DNA from: Eucalyptus grandis
Lineage: Eukaryota; Streptophyta; Magnoliopsida; Myrtales; Myrtaceae
DNA: 64,000 nt
Assembly: GCF_016545825.1 (NCBI RefSeq)
Contig: NC_052616.1
Location: forward strand, 35,888,192 to 35,952,191
Direction of reading: 5' to 3'
Shown here: positions 1 to 9,243 of the stretch, piece by piece
Layout of the letters: each line of letters starts with the position of its first letter
Numbering within the stretch: the stretch's first letter is position 1
The notes under the pieces: model-generated
Database searches by the model: none
What the model was told of the DNA's origin: nothing
Seen by the model: the letters and a program-made list of their open reading frames with translations, nothing else
Translations under genes and position numbers: made by a program

Positions 1-59
1 TTATTTTTTGTTTTTTTTGAGAATATTATTTTTTGTTGACTTGCCCTCAAAAAGTCATT

Positions 60-182
60 CACCTCCGTCCTCTAGTATAAGAATAAGTGAACAAGAAGAT
101 CGAATAGGAACCGAACTACCTGAAAATACTTTACGAAATCTTCAGCTAACACTTGTTGTTGGTTGTTGAACTCCATCACCTA
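60..182 (+). promoter_or_regulatory. Presumed core promoter and 5' UTR of TNL copy A
   Basis: Short AT-rich stretch directly upstream of the TIR exon. A TATA-like tagtataag lies near position 72, about 110 bases before the chosen ATG. An in-frame ATG at 153 exists, but copy B starts its protein at the equivalent of position 183, so 183 is the better start. Nothing else recognisable. Confidence 0.3.
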
Positions 183-655
183 ATGGCTTCTTCATTGAAA
201 TCCAAAAGGAAATATCATGTGTTCTTGAGTTTTAGAGGCGAGGACATCCGGAATAACTTCCTTGGTCATCTCTACAAAGCTCTTGATCAGAAAGGAATTT
301 ACACTTATGTTGATAGCGAGGAGCTCAGGAAAGGAGAGCAAATAGCTCCAGCGCTTATGAAGGCAATCGAGGAATCACGGATCGCGATAATCATTTTCTC
401 CAAGGATTACGCTTCCTCATGGTGGTGTTTGGAAGAGTTGGTGAAAATCATTGACTATAAGAAAGCAAGAGATCTCATGGTCTTTCCTTTGTTTTACAAA
501 GTGGAACCTAGAGAACTGAGAACACCAAGAGGGAGCTATAGAGATGCTATGGCTAAGCATGAGTCCAAGTATGGGAAGGATTCAAAGGAATTGAAGAGAT
601 GGGAGAAAGCTCTTTCTGATGCCAGTTACTTGTCCGGATGGCCTTTGAAAGATGG
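183..655 (+). CDS. TIR domain exon of TNL copy A (intact exon)
   Basis: Open exon of 473 bases ending in phase 2 at a GTAAGT donor (656). It starts MASSLKSKRK, then carries the TIR signature FLSFRGEDIRNNF (about residues 14-26), the YVDSEELRKG loop (about 42-51), the ALMKAIEESRIAIIIFSKDYASS core, and WCLEEL (81-86). By family homology Glu85 would be the NAD hydrolase catalytic residue. The usual SSRWC reads SSWWC here. Similarity to the copy B TIR exon is clear, roughly 70 percent by eye. If intron 1 is retained, translation stops at the TAA at 657-659, giving a TIR-only protein of about 158 residues. That reading is inference. Confidence 0.85.
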
Positions 656-2219
656 GTAAGTAGAGTGGAGTCCATATTTTGTGTAAGAAGCTATATTGCA
701 AGTAAGTATAGAGATTGTTTGTAAAAAAAAAAAAAAAATCTACACATATGAGTGTAATATTTTAAGTATATATATTTAGATGCTTCATCTAATCATTCCT
801 GAAAATTCTTAAGTGGCTTAAGTCAAAGTTAGGAATTTCATGTAAGAGTTAGTAAATCTAAGGCTTAGTTAAGAAAGAAAATAAAATTTGGCAAAAGATA
901 AGAAAAGTTGATAATTAAAAGAAAAATAAACTTGGCAAGTATTTCAAACAAGAATAGATAACCCTAAGTTAATTGGTATCTTAATTGTAGACATGTTGGT
1001 AAAGGTAATTTGAATGAGAGTTTGTAACTCAATAAAGAAGATGGTAAATTAAAAAAGCATAAGGTGCTCAATTGAGAGGTAATAACTCATAACTAGTAGG
1101 TAATTAGTTAATTTAACGAATGTTGATCAGTCACTCTAATTTACATTGGTAGTTTCATTTAAAAGTTTGTAAGTTGGAGGCCGTAAGTTATGCGAATGAA
1201 TTTAAGTTGGTACAAAAAAATTAGTTATTACTATTTATAAAAAAGATTGGTGATTTTATAAAATCATTGGTAAGCTACTACCAAGTTATGGAAAAGCAAA
1301 AGTCATTAATCGTTTTTCACTGACAGCTTGCGATTCTTACCAACACATTGAAATTCACTGTCACAAAATTGGGCATGAAACAGTAGAATTCTGCCTTTGG
1401 CTTTTGCTAATCGTTGTTTCATTCGGGTAAGGTCCATCGCTCTTTCTTTTGGATCCTTGTCGCCCTCCTCGAAGTATAATAAAAGTACTAAAAGTTTTGT
1501 TTTTGGGCTATTTGAGTTCTTCACGTTTCATTTTGAGTTCTACAAATCTTCAATTTTGGTCAACCGAGTAATAAACCTGTCACCGGTGGCATTTTGAGTT
1601 TGAAACACCAGATGTAGCTCACCACAGAATAGACACGTGGCTTTTTCCCGTAAAAAATTTGACAATAGGACTTCATCGCCTGAAAATTTTACTGACTTAT
1701 TTGAGCAATATAAAATGCTAAAACTTGATCAATCAATGGACAAAATGTTAAGTATATGTTATTGCACTTACCCCATTTATTTGGAAGGAATGAGAAAATT
1801 TGCAATGCTTGATATAGGATAATTAGTCTGTACAAGCAATGTAAGGCAAATGACAACATGCTTTAGGGTATTTTAATAGTTTTTGAATCAAAATCTTAAC
1901 CATCGTTCAAAGTCCTGAATAACTTTTTTTGATTAAGTGCATAAATAAAAGTTCAATAAGAAAAATAAGTAAATCGTCATGTATATCAAAAGAACATGAA
2001 TCACTTGGATGATTAAAAGTTGAATCCTGAACTAGTTTTGATTGGTGTGGAGCTCTTTTCAGTTTTAATTCGACATAGTGGGAATACATTTTGTTTTGGC
2101 TGTGGTTATGTGAAAATGTGATGCATTGTTTTTGTCATTGGTGGCTAGTAATTGTTTGTTATTTGCTTATTCAAATTGCTAAAATGATGCCACAACTTCT
2201 TTTTTGTTTTTTTTTTCAG
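656..2219 (+). other. Intron 1 of TNL copy A
   Basis: Spliced between an intact GTAAGT donor (656) and a polypyrimidine-CAG acceptor (2217-2219). AT-rich and without a convincing coding region. Short ORFs near 1306-1822 have no family features. The 3' part (about 1640-2219) aligns by eye with copy B intron 1 (about 42,490-43,133), including the stretch around aaacttgatcaa and atggacaaaatg. Copy B additionally holds repeat insertions here. Confidence 0.6.
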
Positions 2220-3325
2220 AGATGAGTCAGAGCTTATACAAAAAATTGTGATGGAAATCTCCACTCACTTAAACCGAACACTTTTGCATGTTGCTATGCA
2301 TCCAGTTGGGATAGATTCCCACATGGTTAAGTTGAAATCTATGTTAAACCTTGAGTCCGATGACAATGTTCTCATGGTGGGATTGTGGGGAAAGGGAGGC
2401 ATAGGAAAGACAACTATAGCCAAAGCCGTTTATAATGATATTTTCAATCAATTTGGGAATTCATGTTTTTTGGCAAATGTTCGAGAAGTTTCCAAAGATT
2501 GCAAGGATTTAGTTACTTTGCAAGAAAAATTACTATTTGAGATATTAGGATTGAAAGAAAGATTAGTAGTGTCCAATGTTGATAGAGGTATTAATCTAAT
2601 AGAAGAAAGACTTTGTCACAAAAAAGTTCTCCTCATCCTTGATGATGTGAATGATTTGAAACAATTAATGTGCTTTAGTAGGAGAAGGTGAGTGGTTTCA
2701 TAATGGGAGTAGGATCGTTGTTACTACAAGAGATAACCATTTGCTAACTTATCTCGGAATAGATCAAGATCATGTGTATGAAGTTAGAGAACTGAATGAC
2801 AATGATGCTCGTGAGCTGTTTAGTAAGCATGCTTTTCCGACACACCAAAACTTTAAAATCAGGACAGATCTAGTGGATAGTGTTCTAAATCATGCTAAAG
2901 GCCTTCCTTTAGCACTTGAGGTGCTAGGTTCCTTCTTACGTGGTAGAAGAGAAGATGAATGGGAAAGTGCACTAGATGGTATTTCTACGGCTCCTAAGAA
3001 AGACATCAATGATGTGCTCAAAATAAGTTACGATGGACTAGAGCCAAATGAGAAAGAGATCTTTCTCCACATTGCCTGCTTCTTCAAGGGGTGGGATAGT
3101 GAGTATGTAAAGAAAGTTCTTGACAGTTGCGATCTTAAGGCAGTAATAGGATTAAAAATTCTCATGGAGAGGTCTTTGATAAGAAGTGAGTTTGGGGAAT
3201 TACAAATGCATGACTTGATTCAATTGATGGGTATGGATATTGTGAACCAAGAAAGTGATGATCCTGGGAGACGTAGCAGATTATGGCAGCATGATGATGT
3301 TGTTGATGTTCTGTCAAGCGACATG
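2220..3325 (+). pseudogene. NB-ARC exon of TNL copy A, one frameshift
   Basis: Encodes the nucleotide-binding switch of the receptor. Motifs in order: pre-P-loop HPVGIDSHMVKLKSML; P-loop GLWGKGGIGKTTIAKA (about 2380-2427); RNBS-A-like FLANVREVSK; kinase-2 KKVLLILDDVND (about 2623-2658); then a break. Copy B reads caattaaatgctttag where copy A reads caattaatgtgctttag, a net +1, so translation stops at 2689-2691. In the next frame the domain resumes: RNBS-B GSRIVVTTRDNHLL, GLPLALEVLGS, RNBS-D EKEIFLHIACFFKGW, and MHD-type QMHDLIQLMG with ATGCATGAC at about 3207-3215. All switch motifs are therefore still readable apart from the single-base event. Confidence 0.9.
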
Positions 3326-3417
3326 GTAAGACTAGCAAACACCATCAAATTCTGCTTTTTATCTTTTTTGGCTCTAGTTACTAATCATGAATAACCTAAA
3401 TAGTCTTGTATATACAG

Positions 3418-3823
3418 GGAACTTGTGCTGTCAAAGCCATAGTGTTCAAGCCACCTAAGCCAATAGAGATGTGTATCAATCCTAATGCTTTTACAAAAAT
3501 GAGGAGATTGAGATTGCTCATCTTGCACAATGTTCATGATTCTTTCAAAGGTCCCATATGGCTTCCTAATGAGCTTAGATGGTTTGAATGGGACTGGATG
3601 TGCTCCCTGGATTCCAGAATTTTCCTCGGGTCCAAAGAAATTAGTGGTCCTATATTTGAAAAATTAAGCAAACAACTTTATTAGAAATCTTCCTAATGAG
3701 CTTAGATGGGTTGAGTGGACTGGATGTGCTCACCAAATTCCAGAATTTTCCTCCGGTCCAAAGAAATTAGTGGGACTTAATATAAGTGAAGGCAATATCA
3801 CAAGAGTCATAAAACGATTTAAG
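3418..3823 (+). pseudogene. Exon 3 of TNL copy A with internal duplication
   Basis: Linker exon that runs from GTCAVKAIVF through NPNAFTKMRRLRLLIL and LPNELRWFEW into the first LRR. It starts after a CAG acceptor (3415-3417) and ends AAG before GTGAGA (3824), as in copy B. A segment of about 90 bases (about 3,562-3,653) is repeated at about 3,689-3,779. Both encode LPNELRW and continue through the ccagaattttcct and ggtccaaagaaattagtgg stretches. The repeats are joined by a 35-base filler (3654-3688) that supplies an in-frame TAG. Copy B has one clean copy, so this is a private lesion. Confidence 0.85.
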
Positions 3824-6371
3824 GTGAGAATTTACCTACATAGACCTTTTTATTATCTACTTCATTTGCATATGTATATGCTATTATATGTACTAGTACA
3901 CTAAAGGAAGGGGTGTTCCTATGTTTTAGAAACCATCTCTCTGATTTCTTTCAAAATGACGCTAACTTCTTGCTTTACAAATATTTTTACGTGCAGCAAA
4001 ATTGGCATTTGAAAAATTAAGCAAACAACTTTATTAGAAATACTCAATGGAAAGATGTTAATAAAATACACAATACAAAGAAGCTTTTATACATGGAAAG
4101 AGAAAGATATTTTTGATTTGAATTTATTTGTAAAAGGTCATTGCATCATTAGAAAATTCAAATTTTAATATATGAAAAATGTGCGAGATAAAAAATTAAT
4201 ATAATCAATTTCATGTATATATCCATTTGTAAATATCTGTAAACTAAGTAAGTGAGGATAATTTATGGAAGGAATATAAAAGAAAAGAAGATTGAAATCT
4301 TTTAAAGTAGGATATCATCTTTACCTTATATAATATCTCTAAACATCGACATAGATATATTTCAAAATCAAATTAAATCTACCTAGTGAAGATATTCAAA
4401 ATGCAATTTGCTGTCGATTGTTTACATATGAACTTTTTTAATTAACAGAAAGCTTGTATAGTGATCGAACAAAAGGGAAACAAAAAAATGACTAACCTAC
4501 CCATTGACATATATGTAGAAGTAAAAACACTCCAGGATTAACACTTTGAGTGGTAGGCCACGTAGTCATCAAGTGATAGAGCATTATTTAATGCATATAC
4601 CTAATGACGGGGATTTGTCCAGCATCAATAAATTTAGCTCAGTCGAATGTTCGAATGCATCATTCTATAAAACCAGGCATTTTTAATTGCTTAAATCATT
4701 TCTTAAGGAGCAGCACTTCTAAGTGGACATAATAGAGTATTTATTAGGAACTTTCCAGTAATGTGTGCACAATTAGATCAATATGAGTGATCCGGTAGGG
4801 CTATACAACTAGTTTCTTAATAGAAAGTCAGAGCTAGATTTTGAATTGAGTATATGCAATTTTTATTTTCTTTCGAATGTTTTTCAAAGTTGGCTTCATT
4901 GTCTTTGCATGAAGTCAAATTTTTTTAAAGTTTATTAATTTTCATCACAATTACATTGTGATAGTATTTATATCCCCTATTCATATATGATATATAGCTA
5001 AAGTCACAATAAGCAGAGTCTTCATTCTTATGCTCACCATGTGACACTTTGCTTTGCTTTTGTCATTGCCACATGGCATGACACATGGAATAGTCTTGTC
5101 ACATGGCCCGTATCCACACTTGCCATGTGGCACTTGACTATGCTTCCATGATTGTCACATGGCATAACGCATGGCATAATTTTGTCATATGGCTCCCATT
5201 CATATGCTCATCACATGACACTTCACTAATTTTTGTGATTGCCACATGCATGACACACCACAGAGTGTCATCCCAAATTAATTTTTGTCTGCTAATGGAT
5301 GGCATATTTGGGTCAGGAGTACTAGATTGAGATTCTTTTGTTAGAAGAAAATTAGTCTAGGTGACTGTGTCATAGTGGTACCAATTTAGGATTTTTGTGA
5401 AATGAAAATTAGTTTAGAGTAAATCTGCATACTAATTTGGGATTTTTAATGGTATTAGTTGTATTTTTTTTTATAATTGTCTAACTAATTTTATTTTTGA
5501 ATTTTTTTATATTATGTACCCATTTATTATTCAGTTCTTTCAAATAATATCTAAAATGTAAAAACATATATGAGTTATCATTGATAAAGCCTAGTCATGC
5601 GCATGCCATGACACCACTTCGTGCAAGCTTTGCCCCAAATATATATTCTAGTAATTACTAGTAAAGTTTGAAAGTGTTTAGTAATATATAAATACAACAT
5701 ATAATTTATAAGAAATCAGTTTATAGTAACTTTAAATGAAAAGTCAATTAATAGGCTAGAAAATTTACTCAGAAATTGTATAGTAGGTTTTGAGTTGCCT
5801 AGTCTACTGAAGCTCCTTGCTTCCTTCCACATGAAGAGTGTTGTGGCCTCAGCATATGTAATTATGACATATTCACCCGATCAATATTGATCATATAACA
5901 GTGAAGGATATGTAATTGTGACATATCCTTTCCCTGAGAAACCCAATCTCCCCCACATGTTGCATAGCCAAATTTGAAAACCTCAATCAAGCTAACCCCC
6001 TAAAGTTAAATTATGATATTATTAATGATCAATATATAAAACCATGGACAACGTGAATGACTTCCGATATTGTTTTACCATCATTTCACGAGTTTGACTC
6101 CCCCTCTATGTACAACAACTAGCATATGCCTATTTGTGGACTCTGTAGCAAATCACCTCTACATTAAATAAACAAATTGCCCAATATTTATGATTAACGA
6201 GCTAATATATAATAATTTCTTGAAAGATCAATACTGGATATGCTTCAGTAGCGACCTATTCTCAAATGGGAATCCCATGGTTTAAATGTAAGGAAGCAAC
6301 ATCATCATTCAAACACCCCTTTTTGTTCCTTTAAGAATGTTTATCACAAGTTGTTTTCGTTGTATTTGCAG
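3824..6371 (+). other. Intron 3 of TNL copy A (empty-site reference for the Copia in copy B)
   Basis: Runs from GTGAGA (3824) to TTGCAG (6371). AT-rich with no gene. It aligns in patches with the copy B intron (44,611-53,237). The region near 4,150-4,215 is continuous here, while copy B carries about 6.8 kb of Copia sequence at the matching point. It also contains the source of the 35-base exon filler (4007-4041) and a degenerate minisatellite (about 5,030-5,270). Confidence 0.6.
5030..5270. repeat. Degenerate minisatellite, about 86-bp unit, inside TNL-A intron
   Basis: Successive units start near 5032, 5117 and 5206 with ctcaccatgtgacac, ttgccatgtggcac and ctcatcacatgacac. Each is followed by a gattgycacatggcatgacac-like core. 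The related stretch at about 52,870-53,050 in copy B shows the array predates the block duplication. Function unknown. Confidence 0.6.
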
Positions 6372-7184
6372 GATTTCCAAAATTTGAAGTACATTACTTT
6401 CAGTTATTGTGAGTGGCTGGTTCGTATTCCTGACCTTTCATATACTCCAAATCTTGAGGAATTGGATTTTCATAATTGCAAAAACTTGGTAGAAGCCCAC
6501 GAGTCCCTTGCATATCTTGACAAGTTACAAGTGTTAAATTTCTCGGGGTGCTCTGAACTTAGTGCTTTTCCAAATGAGCTCAAGTCAAAAAATATTCAAA
6601 CTCTCAATTTGAAAAATGCACAAAGTTTGAAAGGTTCCCTGATATTCCACATAAACTCGAAGCCCTAGACTGCTTTGACTTACAAGGGACTGCTATTAAA
6701 GAACTCCCCGCATCAATAGAAAATCTTGTCTCTTTAAAGGAATGTATTTGAATACATGCAAGAACCTGGTTAGTCTTCCATCTAGCATTTATAAGTTACA
6801 AAACCTTCATACTTTGGAAGTTGGAGGTTGCACTAATTTAGTCGCATTTCCAAAGCACAACGATTCGGCCGATCCGTGCATGAAGATCGGACTTTCAAAT
6901 TTAAGCTGGTTAAGCCTTTCAAGATGTAATTTCTCTGAAGTAGAGTTTCTTGAGAATCTTTCCTATTTTCCCCTCTTGAAAACTTTAATTTTGTCGGAGA
7001 ACAATATTATTGCCCTTCCTCCATCCATCTGTAAGCGTGATCATTTGTCTATGTGAGGTTGAAAACTTGCCATCAATTACAAAACAATGAAGATTTAACC
7101 TCAATTCATCAATTTGTGCGTTTGGCTAATGAGTTGGCTAATGAGTTGGCTAATGAGTTGGCTTATGAGCTTGCCTTTGTCAAG
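6372..7184 (+). pseudogene. LRR exon of TNL copy A, frameshifted
   Basis: Leucine-rich repeats of the TNL type: LKYITFSYC, then PDLSYTPNLEELDFHNCKNL, LDKLQVLNFSGC, ELPASIENLVSL, NLVSLPSSIYKLQNLHTLEV, and FPLLKTLILSENNIIALPPS. The reading frame changes near 6640 (after NAQSLKG) and again near 6745, then meets TGA at about 7054 where copy B continues. The 3' end contains a 12-base in-frame repeat (gctaatgagttg) and an (exon)AAG/GTTAGA junction at 7184/7185, followed at once by a long CT tract. Repeat order matches copy B. Confidence 0.85.
7126..7174 (+). repeat. 12-bp coding microsatellite (gctaatgagttg) at end of LRR exon
   Basis: Three near-perfect tandem copies of gctaatgagttg followed by a diverged copy (gcttatgagctt). 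They would encode ANEL units in one frame. Copy B has no such array at the equivalent place, so it expanded after the block duplication. Confidence 0.8.
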
Positions 7185-7189
7185 GTTAG

Positions 7190-7192
<3 letters not shown>

Positions 7193-7262
<70 letters not shown>
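7193..7262. repeat. (CT)n microsatellite, 70 bp, abutting a splice donor
   Basis: Uninterrupted CT dinucleotide run beginning 8 bases inside the intron after donor GTTAGA. The same arrangement occurs in copy B at about 54,028-54,073. Confidence 0.98.
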
Positions 7263-7264
<2 letters not shown>

Positions 7265-7495
7265 GAAATGCACCAAGTGTGCTTGTTGCATGTTGCAAGA
7301 TTGAAGGCTTATGATAAACATACATAATATAAAGTGGTTCTGTATGTACATACATGTAATTTAGGTGGCTCTCGTACCTTTATGGGGATGATTTCTATCG
7401 CATGAGACTCGTGTATTAATGCAAGCAAGGATCAGTAGATCATTTGGGTGCCGATAATAACTTGGATACTTTCTACCGATCTATCTTTGTAACAG

Positions 7496-8151
7496 CATCA
7501 GCCATATTCCAGCATAGTTCTCCCTCAAGGAGAGATGCCACAGTGGGTCATTCCTATTGAAGAGGATTCTATATCTCTCATGGTTTCAAAGGACTTATTT
7601 GACAAGATTCTTGGATTGGCATTTTGTGTTGTTCTTGATAAAGTTGAATCTGGAAATGAGATTTTAGTACATGTCGATGGTGAAAGGCAGAGTAATATAT
7701 CGGAACATTTCCCCTATCCATTGCATTCGGAACATATCGTTCTTCATTATATCCTACCATATGTGTTGTGGGGAGCAGTTGATTTTGGTCAAATTGATGG
7801 GAAATATGCAAAGTTTAGCCTTACCAAATCGATAAAAGTGAAAAGGTGGGGACTTCGAATAATATGCAAGCAATTAGGGGACGATTTAAAGGTCGAGCTT
7901 CAAGATAATCAGCTGATAAATCCAGCTTTACTCTACGAAGTTGGTCATGAATCAATAGACTCACCAGTGGGGAGTTCATTTATGCACGAAGATAATTCGA
8001 GTGGAGCAAATCGACAGGAGGACTTGCAAGATGGTCAAATGAGTATCGAGGAACATAGTCATATAGGATCAAAGAGAAATCACGAATTTATTCTCACTCA
8101 AGGCATGCGAACCAAGACTTTGTTGACTTCCAATTTGACCAGGCAGAAATG
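7496..8151 (+). pseudogene. C-terminal jelly-roll/Ig-like (C-JID) exon of TNL copy A
   Basis: Final coding exon, open to TGA at 8150-8152. It begins after a candidate CAG acceptor at 7493-7495 with a reading that gives LPQGEMPQWVIPIEEDSISL. It continues with LGLAFCVVLDKV, WGAVDFGQIDGKYAKFSL, and VKRWGLRIICKQL, the usual post-LRR C-JID pattern in which plant TNLs contact effectors. The tail (about 60 residues) is polar and low complexity. This exon has no internal stop, so copy A is better preserved here than copy B, but it lies downstream of disabling lesions. Confidence 0.75.
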
Positions 8152-9243
8152 AGAAAGGTGGTGTTGGCTTGCAGCTTTTGTTGTTAGAATGATGGGAACT
8201 TGCTAAGGAAGCAATTGGTAGATAGGTAAGCGAACTCAGCTGATCTTCATTACTATGCATTTTTTCTGTTCTGGTTTTTCTCATTTTCTTTCCTCAATAA
8301 CATGCTGTTAGTTATCCATCTATTTCCATTGAGGTATTTTATGTGTCACACTTCAATTACCGCTGACATGCAGAGAGGAGCTCGACTTACTGCTACTTCT
8401 TAACTTAATATCGAGAAAACGAGTTCGAAGGTTGTGGCCGGAGAGTTAGATGAGGGGAGGGGGGCTTGGGATGTGCATTTTGATGCTGGTAGGAGAAACA
8501 ATTTTGGAAGAGAAAGATACAACTTCCATGGATTATAGAGGACGAAGGCACATTACAGAAGAGAGAGACGCACGCACCCACGAGCACTCTCCGTGAGTTT
8601 TCTCTACCTTTGTTCTCAATTTTACTTTCTCTTTCCTTACACTTTCATTTCCATGTATTTTTTATTCAGTTCATTTCCTTTATTCGTAATTTCAATTTGA
8701 GTGCATAAGCTTCTCTTCGTACATCATAAGCCAATAGATTCATCACTCAATCCAAATTCACATTCGCCATTCTTATACTCACACGGAATCATGGAGCGAT
8801 CTTGATTGCTCTCCCTTCGCTTTACTATTATAATAAATAAATTCAAACATTTGTTTCATAACAATATTGAGGGCATAATTATTTCCACTATGTCATTTTT
8901 TTTTTTCCTTGAAAACTGACTTTTTGAGAATTATAAACATTGATTTTTTTGGCGAAATGAAATAAAAAGAGCGTATCGAAATCGATTTTCATCTTTCTCA
9001 ACGATTAACCTGCCCTCTTGAACCTTTTTTTTTTCTTTTCTTTGATTTTCCCGTTTGATTTTCCCGTTGTTGTAAAAACTTCCGACTCCACCAACGCCTC
9101 ATTTTCCATCCCCACACCAGCGATCTCCGACGAAATGGAAGAAGAAGAAGATGTTCGTCTTCCTGAAACGGAGTCCCTATTGAACTTGACGGCGACGGAG
9201 ACCGGCCGGCGGAGGCGACGGACTACCACCGCCGACCGAAGCC
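8152..9243 (+). other. TNL-A 3' region and TAD2-A upstream region
   Basis: Non-coding. The stretch 8,155-8,600 aligns with 55,935-56,580 in block B and looks like the TNL 3' UTR with an intron (GTAAGCG near 8,225). The stretch 9,000-9,243 aligns with about 57,060-57,344 and is the TAD2 5' UTR/promoter, with pyrimidine-rich ttttccttttctttgatttt and a GC-rich leader before the ATG. Short ORFs here have no family features. Confidence 0.55.

Larger units (their letters stand above)
183..8151 (+). pseudogene. TIR-NBS-LRR (TNL) resistance gene, copy A, degraded
   Basis: Intracellular immune receptor of the TNL class. Family members sense pathogen effectors and signal through TIR NAD-cleaving activity and EDS1. 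Five exons can be followed: TIR 183-655, NB-ARC 2220-3325, linker/first LRR 3418-3823, LRR 6372-about 7184, and post-LRR C-JID domain about 7496-8151. Splice sites are conventional (GTAAGT at 656, CAG before 2220, GGTAAG at 3326, CAG before 3418). Lesions relative to copy B: a +1 insertion near 2672 after the kinase-2 motif; a duplicated, stop-containing exon 3; two frameshifts in the LRR exon near 6640 and 6745; and a stop at about 7054. A full-length receptor cannot be made. The TIR exon itself is open. It lies about 1.1 kb upstream of TAD2 copy A on the same strand, an order repeated in block B. Confidence 0.9.

Noticed and set aside
7101..7355. Long RERERE and SLSLSL ORFs across the CT tract
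   Set aside because: Pure translation artefacts of the microsatellite. The same holds for 42,014-42,361.
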